From an uncultured Pseudomonadota bacterium (GTDB lineage: Bacteria > Pseudomonadota > Gammaproteobacteria > Methylococcales > Methylomonadaceae), in contig CAINHO010000026.1 in NCBI GenBank assembly GCA_903848935.1, positions 62,001-126,000 on the forward strand: DNA of 64,000 nucleotides, read 5' to 3'. Shown here one piece after another: positions 8,208 to 17,439 of the stretch. The notes under the pieces were generated by a model. That model was not told the DNA's origin and did no database searches. It saw nothing but the letters and a program-made list of their open reading frames with translations. The position numbers and the translations under genes were made by a program. Position 1 is the first letter of the stretch; each line of letters opens with the position of its first letter.

Positions 8208-10500
8208 AAATATATTCATACTCTTCACCTTCAAATATAAACATTGGATTAGAAGCTTTAGATGTAATGGATCTATTTGTTGTTTTGGCACGGCTTCTTC
8301 CTTGATCATCCGAATGATTATCTGTTTTGAAATAAGACATTTCATTTGCTAAATGTGTTGTTTGTACTTCTAAAGCCTCAGCTGATGTCGCCATTTCTGT
8401 TGTCATTATTGCATTTTTTTGAGTAACGTTATCCATTGCCGTAATCGCCTGTTCAATTTGAGAAATTCCTACACTTTGTTGACTTGATGCACTGGCGACT
8501 TCCGTGATAATAGCGGTCACGCCTTGAATAGCATTAACAATTTCTTGCATGGTTTTTCCTGCCGCCGCAACTTGTTTACTTCCCCCCGATACTCGCTCAA
8601 CGGAATCACCAATCAACCGTTTAATTTCGCCCGCCGCATTTGCGGCACGTTGCGCCAAATGCCGAACTTCAATAGCGACAACTGCAAAACCTTTGCCTAA
8701 TTCACCTGCTCGCGCCGCTTCAACTGCTGCGTTTAACGCTAAAATGTTCGTTTGAAACGCGATGTCGTCAATTACTGAAATGATGTCTACGATTTGTAAT
8801 GACGATTCATTGATGTTTCTCATCGTATCCACAACTCGTTCGATAACTTCAATGCCTTTGCTTGCTGTTTCAGTTGCACTAACCGCGAGAATATTTGCTT
8901 GTTGCATATTTTCACCGTTGTACTGAACAGTTGCCGTTAACTCGTGCATACTCGCTGCCGTTTCTTCTAAGCTGGCGGCTTGTTCTTCAGTACGATGTAA
9001 TAAATCGTTATTACTTACGGCAATTTCTTTTGCGGCGGCGGAGACAATATCAGTTGTGTCTTTAATTTCTACGATGATATTTTTTAAACTTTTGGTCGCT
9101 GTATTTATGCTAATTTTTACTCGACCAAAAACACCTTGATAATCTTTAGTTATTGTTTGGGTTAAATCGCCTTTTGCGAGTCCATCTAACATTATTTCCA
9201 ATTCATTTAAATTATCATTCACACTTCCGAGAAGTAAATTGAGATTACGAGAAAGTTCTAACAAAAAACCACGTTGACCGCTTTCAGAAATTCGAATTTC
9301 AAAATCACCCAATGAAGCGGCTTCTACAACCTTGGTAATTTCTTGAATAGCTTTAATTTCGTTTGTTTTATCAATCCATTCTGTAACGTAACCAATTTTT
9401 TCGCCTTGATCATTAAAAACAGTGGTAGTCGAAGTGTTCATAATATGTTCACCTAGCACCACTTCGGCCTCATAGTTTCCCGTCAATTTTGACAGTAAAT
9501 CACGTTGTCTTTTAGGATTAGTATGAAAAATATCAATGTTAGAACCCAATATCTGACTTGTATCAAAATGAGGGATTTTTTGTTTAAGCTGCGATTCATA
9601 ATCTTCAAAAAGTTCCAAAGCACTTTGGTTATAAAAAATTATTTTATAATCCATATCTGCAACCATAATCGAAGAATGCACTGCATCGAGGGCATGGCTT
9701 ATTCGCAAACTTTCATTGTTTCGACGATTTGATTCGGCAATATCCAAACTTAAACTGACATCCATCGAAAATAAGCCACGATAAAAATCACCGACTAACC
9801 CCGCTTTTTTTAAATCAAATTTATTACCAAATTTTTTAGAGGCTAATCGGTAAAATAAAGCAGTGCTTGTGTCCAAAATAGCATTTAGGCTATGAACCGC
9901 GCTGATATTGAGTAGCGCGATAATGCTTGAGATGACTATGCCCGCCAACGCTAAATAATTATGTAATAACAGCAATTCGTAGCTTATCCATACACTTGGA
10001 ATTGAAAAACCTGTTAACGACAAGGCTAATTTTTTGTTTTTTGAAATACGGCTTAACGTATCAGTAAGTCGATGAATTGCCGATTTTTTGAACGAAGTCT
10101 TTTTGTTTTTCAGGGCGGAGTAAAGTATTTCAGCTTGTTCGCGTTCACCTTTTTTAAACGCGAAACTAACCAACAAATAATTTGAAACTATCCCTTTATT
10201 CGTAAATTCAGCAATAGCATTAGTATGTGTCCAATAGAAATCACCCGATTTCGTACAATTTTTTAGAAACCCACTCCATGGATAAATTAAGGCAAGCGAG
10301 TTAAGGCAATCATTAAAAATTTCTGCTGGCATATCTGGATGATGAATGACGCTGTGATTTTGTCTAATGACCTCATCACGGCTATAACCACTCATTTTCA
10401 AAAACTCATCATTCACATAGGTAATTATTCCTTGTAAATCAGTACGAATTACAATTATAGAATGATTATCTAGCGCAATTTCTTTGTTTTTGGATTTCAT
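8206..10500 (-). CDS. Aer-like methyl-accepting chemotaxis protein with two PAS domains
   Basis: The N-terminus is a PAS domain of Aer type (TDLQGIITYVNDEFLKMSGYS, HHPDMP, GDFYWTHTNA), usually an FAD-based redox sensor. Two hydrophobic stretches follow (about residues 155-205) with no long periplasmic loop. Then come a second PAS (MVADMDYKIIFYNQSALELF), a HAMP-like linker, and a full signalling domain with the hairpin IDDIAFQTNILALNAAVEAA. The start at 10500 puts the PAS domain at the N-terminus as in Aer; an in-frame start at 10629 would add 43 unrelated residues overlapping the next gene. The C-terminus (GEEYEYI) is not an NWETF-type tether. No che genes lie in the window. Confidence 0.9.
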   Translation of the reverse strand: MKSKNKEIALDNHSIIVIRTDLQGIITYVNDEFLKMSGYSRDEVIRQNHSVIHHPDMPAEIFNDCLNSLALIYPWSGFLKNCTKSGDFYWTHTNAIAEFTNKGIVSNYLLVSFAFKKGEREQAEILYSALKNKKTSFKKSAIHRLTDTLSRISKNKKLALSLTGFSIPSVWISYELLLLHNYLALAGIVISSIIALLNISAVHSLNAILDTSTALFYRLASKKFGNKFDLKKAGLVGDFYRGLFSMDVSLSLDIAESNRRNNESLRISHALDAVHSSIMVADMDYKIIFYNQSALELFEDYESQLKQKIPHFDTSQILGSNIDIFHTNPKRQRDLLSKLTGNYEAEVVLGEHIMNTSTTTVFNDQGEKIGYVTEWIDKTNEIKAIQEITKVVEAASLGDFEIRISESGQRGFLLELSRNLNLLLGSVNDNLNELEIMLDGLAKGDLTQTITKDYQGVFGRVKISINTATKSLKNIIVEIKDTTDIVSAAAKEIAVSNNDLLHRTEEQAASLEETAASMHELTATVQYNGENMQQANILAVSATETASKGIEVIERVVDTMRNINESSLQIVDIISVIDDIAFQTNILALNAAVEAARAGELGKGFAVVAIEVRHLAQRAANAAGEIKRLIGDSVERVSGGSKQVAAAGKTMQEIVNAIQGVTAIITEVASASSQQSVGISQIEQAITAMDNVTQKNAIMTTEMATSAEALEVQTTHLANEMSYFKTDNHSDDQGRSRAKTTNRSITSKASNPMFIFEGEEYEYI

Positions 10501-10537
10501 AAATTTATTTTTAATTATCGAATTATTGAAAAATAAG

Positions 10538-10572
10538 ATTATAGAAAAAGATTGTGTGGAAATTGTGCGCTT
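10538..10572 (-). promoter_or_regulatory. Promoter element before the chemoreceptor gene, with 11-bp-period direct repeat
   Basis: Minus-strand reading: AAGCGC, CACAATT (10561-10567), TCCA, CACAATC (10550-10556), a 6-nt gap, then TATAAT (10538-10543). The two 7-mers are 11 bp apart, the spacing typical of OmpR/PhoB-family sites that replace a -35 box. The element sits 38-72 nt upstream of the chosen start. It is nearly identical to 13590-13624. Confidence 0.65.
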
Positions 10573-10601
10573 GGTAAACAAAATTTCGCAGGTTATTCCT
10601 G

Positions 10602-11804
10602 TCAAATCTCGATAACTTTTGTTGCCCAACTAAGACTTTCGATATATGCCTCACCAATGGCAGATCGAGAGACATTGCTAAATGTAATGTCGTCAAAATT
10701 ACCCAGTTCGTAATTTAAAACGCAACTTAACGCTTCTCCACCTAAACCTTTGTGGTACAAAATGGCATCCTTAATACAGTCAGTTAAGGGTAATTGTTCA
10801 ATGGCTTTTTCAAGCGCAATATCTAAAATACTATCCAACGAAGACAAGATGCCGATTAAAAAAAACTCACTATATTTTGCTGTGTTTTGCTCTTCAAGTT
10901 TCGCCAATAATTCACACATTTTTCCTCGGATTAAAGAATTTTGTATGATAAAACTGGGCTTGTTCGATAACGACGATAAAACCACCAGACTAATCCAACG
11001 TTTCAATTCATTTAAGCCAAGATATGCAACCGCTTGACTAATAGATCTTATTTGTATTGATGTCGGGTAAAAGGAGGAATTTATATAGCATAAAATTTTG
11101 TAACTTAGACATAAGTTTTGTGAAATCTCTTTAGCTAATTCGTCAAATTCTATATTAGGATCATTGGCAATAGTTAATAAGCGCAACGTTGCTAATTGGT
11201 TCAATTCTATACGTTTACCTGTAACTAAATTGGGTTTGTTAAAAAAGAAACCTTGAAAATAATCACAACCCGATTCCAGTAAATATGTATATTCATGACT
11301 CGTTTCTACTTTTTCAGCTAAGATTTTTGCGTTATATGGCTTGAGTTGGGCAATCGCTTCACGAACACGGTTTTCACCCATTTCTAAGACATCAAGTTTA
11401 ATAATATCGGCGAACTCTACTAATGGTTTCCATTCTTCGGTGAAGATAAAGTCATCTAACGCAATTAAATAACCTTGTTGGGACATTTCTCGTAAATTGT
11501 AAATTACCCGTAAATCAATTGTTACATTTTCCAACACCTCAATTACGATACGATTTTTTGGTAAATCTAAAGGCGTTTTTTCTAAAATATTTTGAGTGGT
11601 GAAATTGATAAAGGCTTTATGCTCACCCACAAGATTATTCAGCCCTATTTCTAAAATAGAATCTGTAATAACTTGATGCGTCGCCTGTGTTGCTTCATGC
11701 TCATCAAAAAGGTCGAAATTATTGCCACGAAATAAAAGTTCATACGCATAAATATTCGCTTCTCTATTAAAAATTTGTTGCCTGCCGATAATAAAATTGT
11801 TCAT
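10602..11804 (-). CDS. EAL-like/HDOD signalling protein, copy 1 (YuxH type)
   Basis: It has the same architecture as the gene at 6176-7396: an EAL-fold domain (about 1-200) followed by an HDOD domain (about 200-395). This copy keeps LDDF and AEKVET, but the signature motif is still YELLFRG, so c-di-GMP hydrolysis remains doubtful. The start ATG at 11804 gives MNNFIIGRQQIF. The gene is followed by the chemoreceptor after about 100 nt and preceded by the FapA-like gene. The strong similarity of the two copies, with the chemoreceptor and regulator between them, points to a tandem duplication. Confidence 0.87.
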   Translation of the reverse strand: MNNFIIGRQQIFNREANIYAYELLFRGNNFDLFDEHEATQATHQVITDSILEIGLNNLVGEHKAFINFTTQNILEKTPLDLPKNRIVIEVLENVTIDLRVIYNLREMSQQGYLIALDDFIFTEEWKPLVEFADIIKLDVLEMGENRVREAIAQLKPYNAKILAEKVETSHEYTYLLESGCDYFQGFFFNKPNLVTGKRIELNQLATLRLLTIANDPNIEFDELAKEISQNLCLSYKILCYINSSFYPTSIQIRSISQAVAYLGLNELKRWISLVVLSSLSNKPSFIIQNSLIRGKMCELLAKLEEQNTAKYSEFFLIGILSSLDSILDIALEKAIEQLPLTDCIKDAILYHKGLGGEALSCVLNYELGNFDDITFSNVSRSAIGEAYIESLSWATKVIEI

Positions 11805-11844
11805 GTTTTTATTTTGTAACCAGTTGTTTTATTTATTCTAAGTA

Positions 11845-11877
11845 GCGAAAGACCCCGTCGTTTAGGGAAAATCTCGC
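11845..11877 (-). promoter_or_regulatory. Hairpin in the leader of EAL-HDOD copy 1
   Basis: Minus-strand RNA would fold GCGAGA against TC-TT-TCGC, with an inner CCC/GGG stem and a loop around UAAACGA. It lies between the FapA-like stop codon (11888) and the start at 11804. No long T run follows, so it is not a clear terminator, and no known riboswitch consensus was recognised. Confidence 0.3.
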
Positions 11878-11887
11878 AACCTCCTAG

Positions 11888-13552
11888 CTAGCGGTTAAGT
11901 AAAGCGGACAACTTGTCAATTACAGCAATTTCACCATTAGATTCTCTAAAAATACTTCGATTCAATGTTTTATCTGTTTTCCATAATACGTCAGAGATTC
12001 GGATTTCACATCCAATATGCACACGGCTTCCAGCAATTACTTTGGCATATTTAATCATTGCTAAGTTATCGTATAACGTAGCCAATTCCTTAAGATAAAA
12101 CTCATTTTCAGAAACCAATTTATGCAAGTTAAGTTCTAATCTGTCAGTTAAATTAGTTAATTCAGCGGTTTGTTCCTTTTTAGAACAAATATGTACGATG
12201 AGTTTTTTTATACGATTTTGTTCTTTATCGTTTTCAACAATCGAACTATTTAACGTATCAACTCTTTTTTGAATATAAGGGTCAGAACCCACACGAATAC
12301 GAGTAATTATTTCGGCTTTTGTTCCAAATACTGACGCTTTAACTTCTAACATTGCCCAAGCAACACCCCCCACCAGCGATTTGCGTTTTCCTTTTTGACC
12401 AACGGTTATTTTATTACCGGTAAATAAGTCACTATTTAACGAATAATCACAAATAGTAATATCAATACCGGCTTCAACATTACTGTATTCGACAAACATT
12501 GCTTCTATTGAACTACGAGAAACAACGCTACTTGAACTTACTCCACCATATAATTTGACATCACCATCAGCCTTTAAACGAGAATTTTGTACACTTCCAA
12601 AAATAGTTAGGCAACCTCCACATTCAAGATCGGCATTTTCTACATCGCCTTCTATTACTAAGTCATCCAAGGCGTAAACTTTCATGTCATTTTCTACGTC
12701 AACTTGTACGATTACTCCACCTGGAAAATTAACATTACCAGACTTAAGGTCAACACATTTTAGGGTTAGAACGGGTAACACAATGACACCGTGCGGAACT
12801 AAAATGGGCGTTCCAATCAATGCAGAACATAGGTATTCGTTATTATTAGGGTCAATGTAGACTCCTTTTTTATTTGAGGAAAAAGGCGTATCCAAGCCGT
12901 GATAACAATCGATTAAATCGCCAAAAACATTAGATCCTTCGTGACCTGGTTTTGCTGGAGTACGGTGCATAACCCATTGCCCTTCTGCAACAGTGATAAT
13001 TTCTCCTAAATTTCGATAATCAACCGTATCTTGGTCAGAAATACACGGTTCTTTTACTCGTTGAGGAATTAAACTTTTAAACTGAGCATCAATTCCGGCA
13101 ATCGGCGGTAATCCTTTTGCAACAATAAGCTTTGAAATTTGATCGTGATTCAAAATTTCTTCAATTTCTTGATCCGATACAAGACCATAAGTAATTCCAG
13201 ATTGCTGTAAACAATGATGCACATCAGGAAGCGTTAAGATTTTGCCCCCGAAAGCAGGAAAAAAGGTTAGCGTGGCAGTCATTTCGTCTTCAGAAATGGT
13301 GATGTCACAACTGGCATCTTGTAACTCACCGATTTCAATTTTGAATGGCTCTACAGCCGTGTTGCAAGTGCGAACTAAGCGGGATAATGAACTTTCTGAA
13401 ATGAATAAATGTAGAAAATTTTCTTCACTTAATCGTTGTTTGACCAAAGCAATAGTAAATTCAATTTTATCCGCTTTATTTAGGACAAATATGGCTTCCA
13501 ATTTGCGCGAATCTTCGTTTAGTACAAAATTTAGTCTGTTTTCAACTAACAC
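11888..13552 (-). CDS. FapA-like protein (DUF342)
   Basis: The 554-residue product has the order expected for FapA/DUF342: an N-terminal region, a central Gly/Asp-rich right-handed beta-helix (VIVQVDVENDMKVYALDDLV, VENADLECGGCLTIFGSVQNS, LKADGDVKLYGGV), then a coiled-coil segment (about 440-510) and a short C-terminal strand region. In Vibrio, FapA relatives influence placement of the flagellar regulator FlhF at the pole; many DUF342 proteins are uncharacterised. No flagellar genes are nearby, so a polar or envelope signalling role is only inferred from its place among chemotaxis and EAL-HDOD genes. A well-formed promoter element lies at 13590-13624. Confidence 0.85.
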   Translation of the reverse strand: MLVENRLNFVLNEDSRKLEAIFVLNKADKIEFTIALVKQRLSEENFLHLFISESSLSRLVRTCNTAVEPFKIEIGELQDASCDITISEDEMTATLTFFPAFGGKILTLPDVHHCLQQSGITYGLVSDQEIEEILNHDQISKLIVAKGLPPIAGIDAQFKSLIPQRVKEPCISDQDTVDYRNLGEIITVAEGQWVMHRTPAKPGHEGSNVFGDLIDCYHGLDTPFSSNKKGVYIDPNNNEYLCSALIGTPILVPHGVIVLPVLTLKCVDLKSGNVNFPGGVIVQVDVENDMKVYALDDLVIEGDVENADLECGGCLTIFGSVQNSRLKADGDVKLYGGVSSSSVVSRSSIEAMFVEYSNVEAGIDITICDYSLNSDLFTGNKITVGQKGKRKSLVGGVAWAMLEVKASVFGTKAEIITRIRVGSDPYIQKRVDTLNSSIVENDKEQNRIKKLIVHICSKKEQTAELTNLTDRLELNLHKLVSENEFYLKELATLYDNLAMIKYAKVIAGSRVHIGCEIRISDVLWKTDKTLNRSIFRESNGEIAVIDKLSALLNR

Positions 13553-13589
13553 GTTATGTTCCTATAGAGACTTTGATTTATAGGAATCA

Positions 13590-13624
13590 ATTGTAGAAAA
13601 AGATTGTGTAGAAGTTGTGCGCTT
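13590..13624 (-). promoter_or_regulatory. Promoter element before the FapA-like gene, with 11-bp-period direct repeat
   Basis: Minus-strand reading: AAGCGC, CACAACT (13613-13619), TCTA, CACAATC (13602-13608), a 6-nt gap, then TACAAT (13590-13595). It matches 10538-10572 at nearly every position, while the flanking DNA differs. It sits 38-72 nt before the start codon at 13552. Confidence 0.65.
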
Positions 13625-13680
13625 GAAGCTAAATAATAATGAAAATTTCTTGTATAGCCATGATTTCAAGATTTTTAAAT

Positions 13681-16600
13681 TTATGCCATTTTGATCAATA
13701 ATTTTACAAATTCATCCGCCGGAATTGGCTTGCTTTTGATATAACCTTGATAAGTATCACAGCCTCGTAGCTGCAAAAAATCCAGTTGCGCCACGGTTTC
13801 TACGCCTTCTGCCAACACTTTAAAACCTAAAGTTTGCCCCATTGAAATAATCGCCGACGTAATTGCCATATCATCTGCGTGATGTGGAATGTCGTCGATA
13901 AAACTTTTATCAATTTTAAGTACGTCCAGCGGGAAACGTTTTAAATACGACAGTGACGAATATCCCGTACCAAAATCGTCAATCGCTAAATGAATTCCCA
14001 GCTCGCGCAATTCCGTCAAAATACCAATGACAGCTTCCTGATGCTCCATCAATCCACTTTCCGTCAATTCTAATTCTAATTGTTCGGCAGGATAATGGGT
14101 TTCCGCCAAAACTGTTGTGACCAATTCCACCATATCGCAGTGTTTGAATTGTGCCGGCGACACGTTTACCGCCAAGCGAATTGGCGCAAATCCTGCGTCA
14201 ATCCATTCTTTTCCTTGCCGGCACACATCACGCAACACCCATTCACCAATGCTCATAATCAAACCGGTTTCTTCGGCAATCGGAATAAATTTATACGGTG
14301 GAATCAAACCTTCATTCGGTTCTTGCCAACGCACCAAGGCTTCCGCACCAATGATTTTACCGCTCAAAATATCGACTTGTGCTTGATAAAATACCCGCAA
14401 TTCACCTTGCTCAATCCCCCGCCGTAAACGTACTTCTAAATCTAAACGTTCCCGTGCCGCCGACGTTAAACTTTCTGAAAAATAGGCAAAACAACCTCGT
14501 CCATTATCTTTTGCTTGATAAAGTGCAATGTCCGCATTATCCATTAACAACTCTGGTGTTTTACCGTGTTGCGGATAAAGCGCAATGCCGATACTCGCGC
14601 CAATTCGCACGTCATCACTTTGGGTGAGTTGAAATGTAGCAGATAAATCCGCCACAATTTCAGTCGCCACTCGTGCTGCATCGTCTTGATGACTAATGTC
14701 CTCGAGTAACACCACAAACTCATCGCCGCCCAATCGCGCCACCATATCCGTGGTGCGTAATCGAGCCGTAATCCGCTGTGCGACTTGTTTGAGTAGCTCA
14801 TCGCCCGCCAAATGTCCCAACGTGTCATTCACGTTTTTAAAACGATCCAAATCCATCATCAATACCGCAAGTTGCTTTTTTTCGCGAGAACACATCGCCA
14901 TACTGTGATTTAATCGCTCTGATAATTTACGGCGATTCGCTAACCCAGTGAGCGGGTCATAAAACGCTAAATGTTTAATTTTTTCTTCTGCAATTTTAAA
15001 GTCGGTAATGTCCACCAACGTGGCAACAAAATGTGTCGTTTGTTCATGATCATCTTTCACGGCAGTAATCGTTAGCCATTCGGGATAAATACCTTCGTTT
15101 TTATTGCGATTCCAAATTTCACCTTGCCATGAACCGACGCTCAACAATTTCCCCCACATTTCTTTGTAGAATTCTGCATCTTGTTGCCCAGATTTTAACA
15201 AGCTCGGCGTTTTCCCAATCGCTTCTTCCGCGCTGTAGCCCGTAATCGTGGTGAAGGCATGATTGACACGAATAATCACATTGTTTGCATCAGTAATCAT
15301 AATACCTTCCTGCGATTCAAAGGCAATTGCCGCGATACGTTGTTCGATTTCGAGCTGTTTACGCTCCGTAATATCTTCTTTAATCGCTAAATAATGGCTG
15401 ATTTGTCCATTCGGTTGCCGCACGGGGGTAATCAAAGCAAGTTCAATGTATTCGCTCCCATCTTTACGCCGATTTGTGAGTTCACCTCTCCACATTTCGC
15501 CATTACCAATCGTTTTCCACAATTGCTTAAACGTGTCTTTGGACGTTTTTCCTGAATTTAAAATGTTCGGCGTGCGTCCAATGACTTCGTCTAAACTGTA
15601 ACCGGTCGTGTGTGTAAAAGCAGCGTTCGCATATTCGATTTGAGCATTCAAATCGGTAATAACGATTGCACAAGGATTTTGATCGACGGCAAGCGAAAAT
15701 TTACGCAGTGAATCTTCAGCTTTTTTGCGTTTGGTAATGTCACGCGCAATTCCCAATACACCAATAATGTTGCCTTCGCCGTTGTACAACGGCGTTTTTA
15801 TCGTTTCCATAAACGCTTGATGACCATCATCCGCAAACGTGACATTTTCTTCAGTCGCACAAACTTCATTGTTGGTCATAATTTTTTGATCATATTTTTG
15901 GAACAAATCCGCCAATTCTTTACTGACGAAATCGTAATCCGTTTTGCCAATAATATCGGCTTCTTTTGCGCCGATATATCGCTCAAACATCGCGTTGCAG
16001 GATAAATAAACGCCCTCTTTATTTTTGAGCCAAATTAAATCTGGAATGGCTTTAATCAACGCGCGTAAATGTGCTTCGCTGTCATGCAAACGGGCTTCAT
16101 TGGCATCATGAATCCATAATAACTTCTGAAAACTCGTCGCCATCGCATTGAAATTGTCTGCCACCAACGCTAATTCGTCTTGGGTGTCTAATTGAATGCG
16201 TGCGGACAAATTGCCATCGGCAAATTTTTGTGCGGAATTTGCCAATGAGCGAATACTGCCCATCATGGCGTAATAAATTCCGATAAAAAAATACTGAGCG
16301 ATAACGAACAATAAAAATGCGCTACCAATGCTGACCATGAGTGATTTTTTAGCAGCTTGAATGCGTTTTTCGAGTAGTGATTCTAATGTCGGCAATAACG
16401 TTTCGCAGCTTTGAGCATAAATTTTGTCGATGGCGCGTGCATTTAATGTAAAAAAATCGACAGGCGAAAGTTGAAAACGTTTTGATAGAATGTCGGCTTC
16501 TATGGCGTTAGTGGTTTGCAACACCGTTTTTAAAACTTCTTGTGCTACGCCAGTCATGAGCGGCGTAATGACAGAATTACTACGCCCTGTTTTTTCGAGA

Positions 16601-17310
16601 CTCAAATCCAAGGCTTTGAGGCTTTGGTTTAACTCGGCGATTAACACCACGATGTCGTTTTTTTGATGGTCAGATAATTTTTGGGTGCTTAACGCGGTAG
16701 CACTGAGCGTATGTAACTCGCCTAATTTCTCCAGCACATCTGGCACTTTGTTAATAACAATGTCAGTTAAATAATGCGTGTCGATACCCGCGTCAAACGT
16801 GAGCGCGTAATAATCCGCTACTGTTTCTTTGAATTGTTGAATTTGCTCGAGTATTTCAACATGCGCGGCGAAATTTTGTTCGGCTGTCCACGTTTCGCTT
16901 TTAAGTTTTACGCCATGCCAATTGGTTTTGATACCGCGCCAGTCTTTGTTTAAGCGCGTGTCATCGAGTTTAAGCAAGGTATCGTAAGGCAAGCCTTCGT
17001 CAACGAGCGTCATTTTTTTAGTTAATTCAGTTTCGACAACCGCCTGTTCATTTCGCATGAAAGCATCATGTGGCAATGTGGTAACGCGGTGATGTTGCTG
17101 AACAGTTTGCATCGTTTGCGTTAACGGTTTGATGAGTTTAATACCTTGCAATTCGCGTTGTGTCGAGACAATGACTTGTGAAAAATTGCTGTATAAACTG
17201 AAAAACATAACGACAATGGCAATGAGATAAATCGACCCTAACACCATAAATTTTTTGGTGTAACCAAGTCTATTCATCAAAGCAATAGCGGGTAAAAACA
17301 AGCCTCTCAT
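13681..17310 (-). CDS. Membrane PAS-GGDEF-EAL c-di-GMP turnover protein
   Basis: The domains in order are: a transmembrane helix near residue 25, a helical periplasmic sensor to about 320, a second helix, a HAMP segment, three PAS domains (starting near IKAIPDLIWLKNKEG, VDQNPCAIVITDLN and SQEGIMITDANN), GGDEF (RLGGDEFVVLLE) and EAL (GAEALVRW, DDFGTGYSSLSYLKRFP, KIDKSFI, AEGVET). Both catalytic motifs are intact, so it could both make and degrade c-di-GMP. The ATG at 17310 has AAAGGA 7 nt upstream; an in-frame start at 17355 lacks this. The gene lies directly upstream of the FapA-like promoter region and is transcribed in the same direction. Confidence 0.93.
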   Translation of the reverse strand: MRGLFLPAIALMNRLGYTKKFMVLGSIYLIAIVVMFFSLYSNFSQVIVSTQRELQGIKLIKPLTQTMQTVQQHHRVTTLPHDAFMRNEQAVVETELTKKMTLVDEGLPYDTLLKLDDTRLNKDWRGIKTNWHGVKLKSETWTAEQNFAAHVEILEQIQQFKETVADYYALTFDAGIDTHYLTDIVINKVPDVLEKLGELHTLSATALSTQKLSDHQKNDIVVLIAELNQSLKALDLSLEKTGRSNSVITPLMTGVAQEVLKTVLQTTNAIEADILSKRFQLSPVDFFTLNARAIDKIYAQSCETLLPTLESLLEKRIQAAKKSLMVSIGSAFLLFVIAQYFFIGIYYAMMGSIRSLANSAQKFADGNLSARIQLDTQDELALVADNFNAMATSFQKLLWIHDANEARLHDSEAHLRALIKAIPDLIWLKNKEGVYLSCNAMFERYIGAKEADIIGKTDYDFVSKELADLFQKYDQKIMTNNEVCATEENVTFADDGHQAFMETIKTPLYNGEGNIIGVLGIARDITKRKKAEDSLRKFSLAVDQNPCAIVITDLNAQIEYANAAFTHTTGYSLDEVIGRTPNILNSGKTSKDTFKQLWKTIGNGEMWRGELTNRRKDGSEYIELALITPVRQPNGQISHYLAIKEDITERKQLEIEQRIAAIAFESQEGIMITDANNVIIRVNHAFTTITGYSAEEAIGKTPSLLKSGQQDAEFYKEMWGKLLSVGSWQGEIWNRNKNEGIYPEWLTITAVKDDHEQTTHFVATLVDITDFKIAEEKIKHLAFYDPLTGLANRRKLSERLNHSMAMCSREKKQLAVLMMDLDRFKNVNDTLGHLAGDELLKQVAQRITARLRTTDMVARLGGDEFVVLLEDISHQDDAARVATEIVADLSATFQLTQSDDVRIGASIGIALYPQHGKTPELLMDNADIALYQAKDNGRGCFAYFSESLTSAARERLDLEVRLRRGIEQGELRVFYQAQVDILSGKIIGAEALVRWQEPNEGLIPPYKFIPIAEETGLIMSIGEWVLRDVCRQGKEWIDAGFAPIRLAVNVSPAQFKHCDMVELVTTVLAETHYPAEQLELELTESGLMEHQEAVIGILTELRELGIHLAIDDFGTGYSSLSYLKRFPLDVLKIDKSFIDDIPHHADDMAITSAIISMGQTLGFKVLAEGVETVAQLDFLQLRGCDTYQGYIKSKPIPADEFVKLLIKMA

Positions 17311-17384
17311 GCAGTCATCCTTTAACACATTGTTATTATTTTTCGCGTTTTGCAATGATAACAGATGCTAATTTAGCCGCGCAT

Positions 17385-17414
17385 AAAAAAACCGCCTGAT
17401 TAAAGCGGTTTTTT
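17385..17414 (-). terminator. Intrinsic terminator of the OmpA-family gene
   Basis: The inverted repeat AAAAAACCGC / GCGGTTTTTT encloses about 10 nt and lies 25 nt after the stop at 17440. A and T runs flank both sides, so it could act in both directions. Confidence 0.85.
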
Positions 17415-17439
17415 ATTCAGCAAAAACTAATCAATCCAA

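Noticed and set aside
11820-11890. c-di-GMP riboswitch before EAL-HDOD copy 1
   Set aside because: The hairpin lacks the conserved GEMM core, tetraloop and receptor elements.
10538-13624. Sigma-28 (FliA) promoters for the chemoreceptor and FapA-like genes
   Set aside because: The shared elements do not contain the TAAAGTTT-N11-GCCGATAA pattern; the -10 boxes look sigma-70-like.
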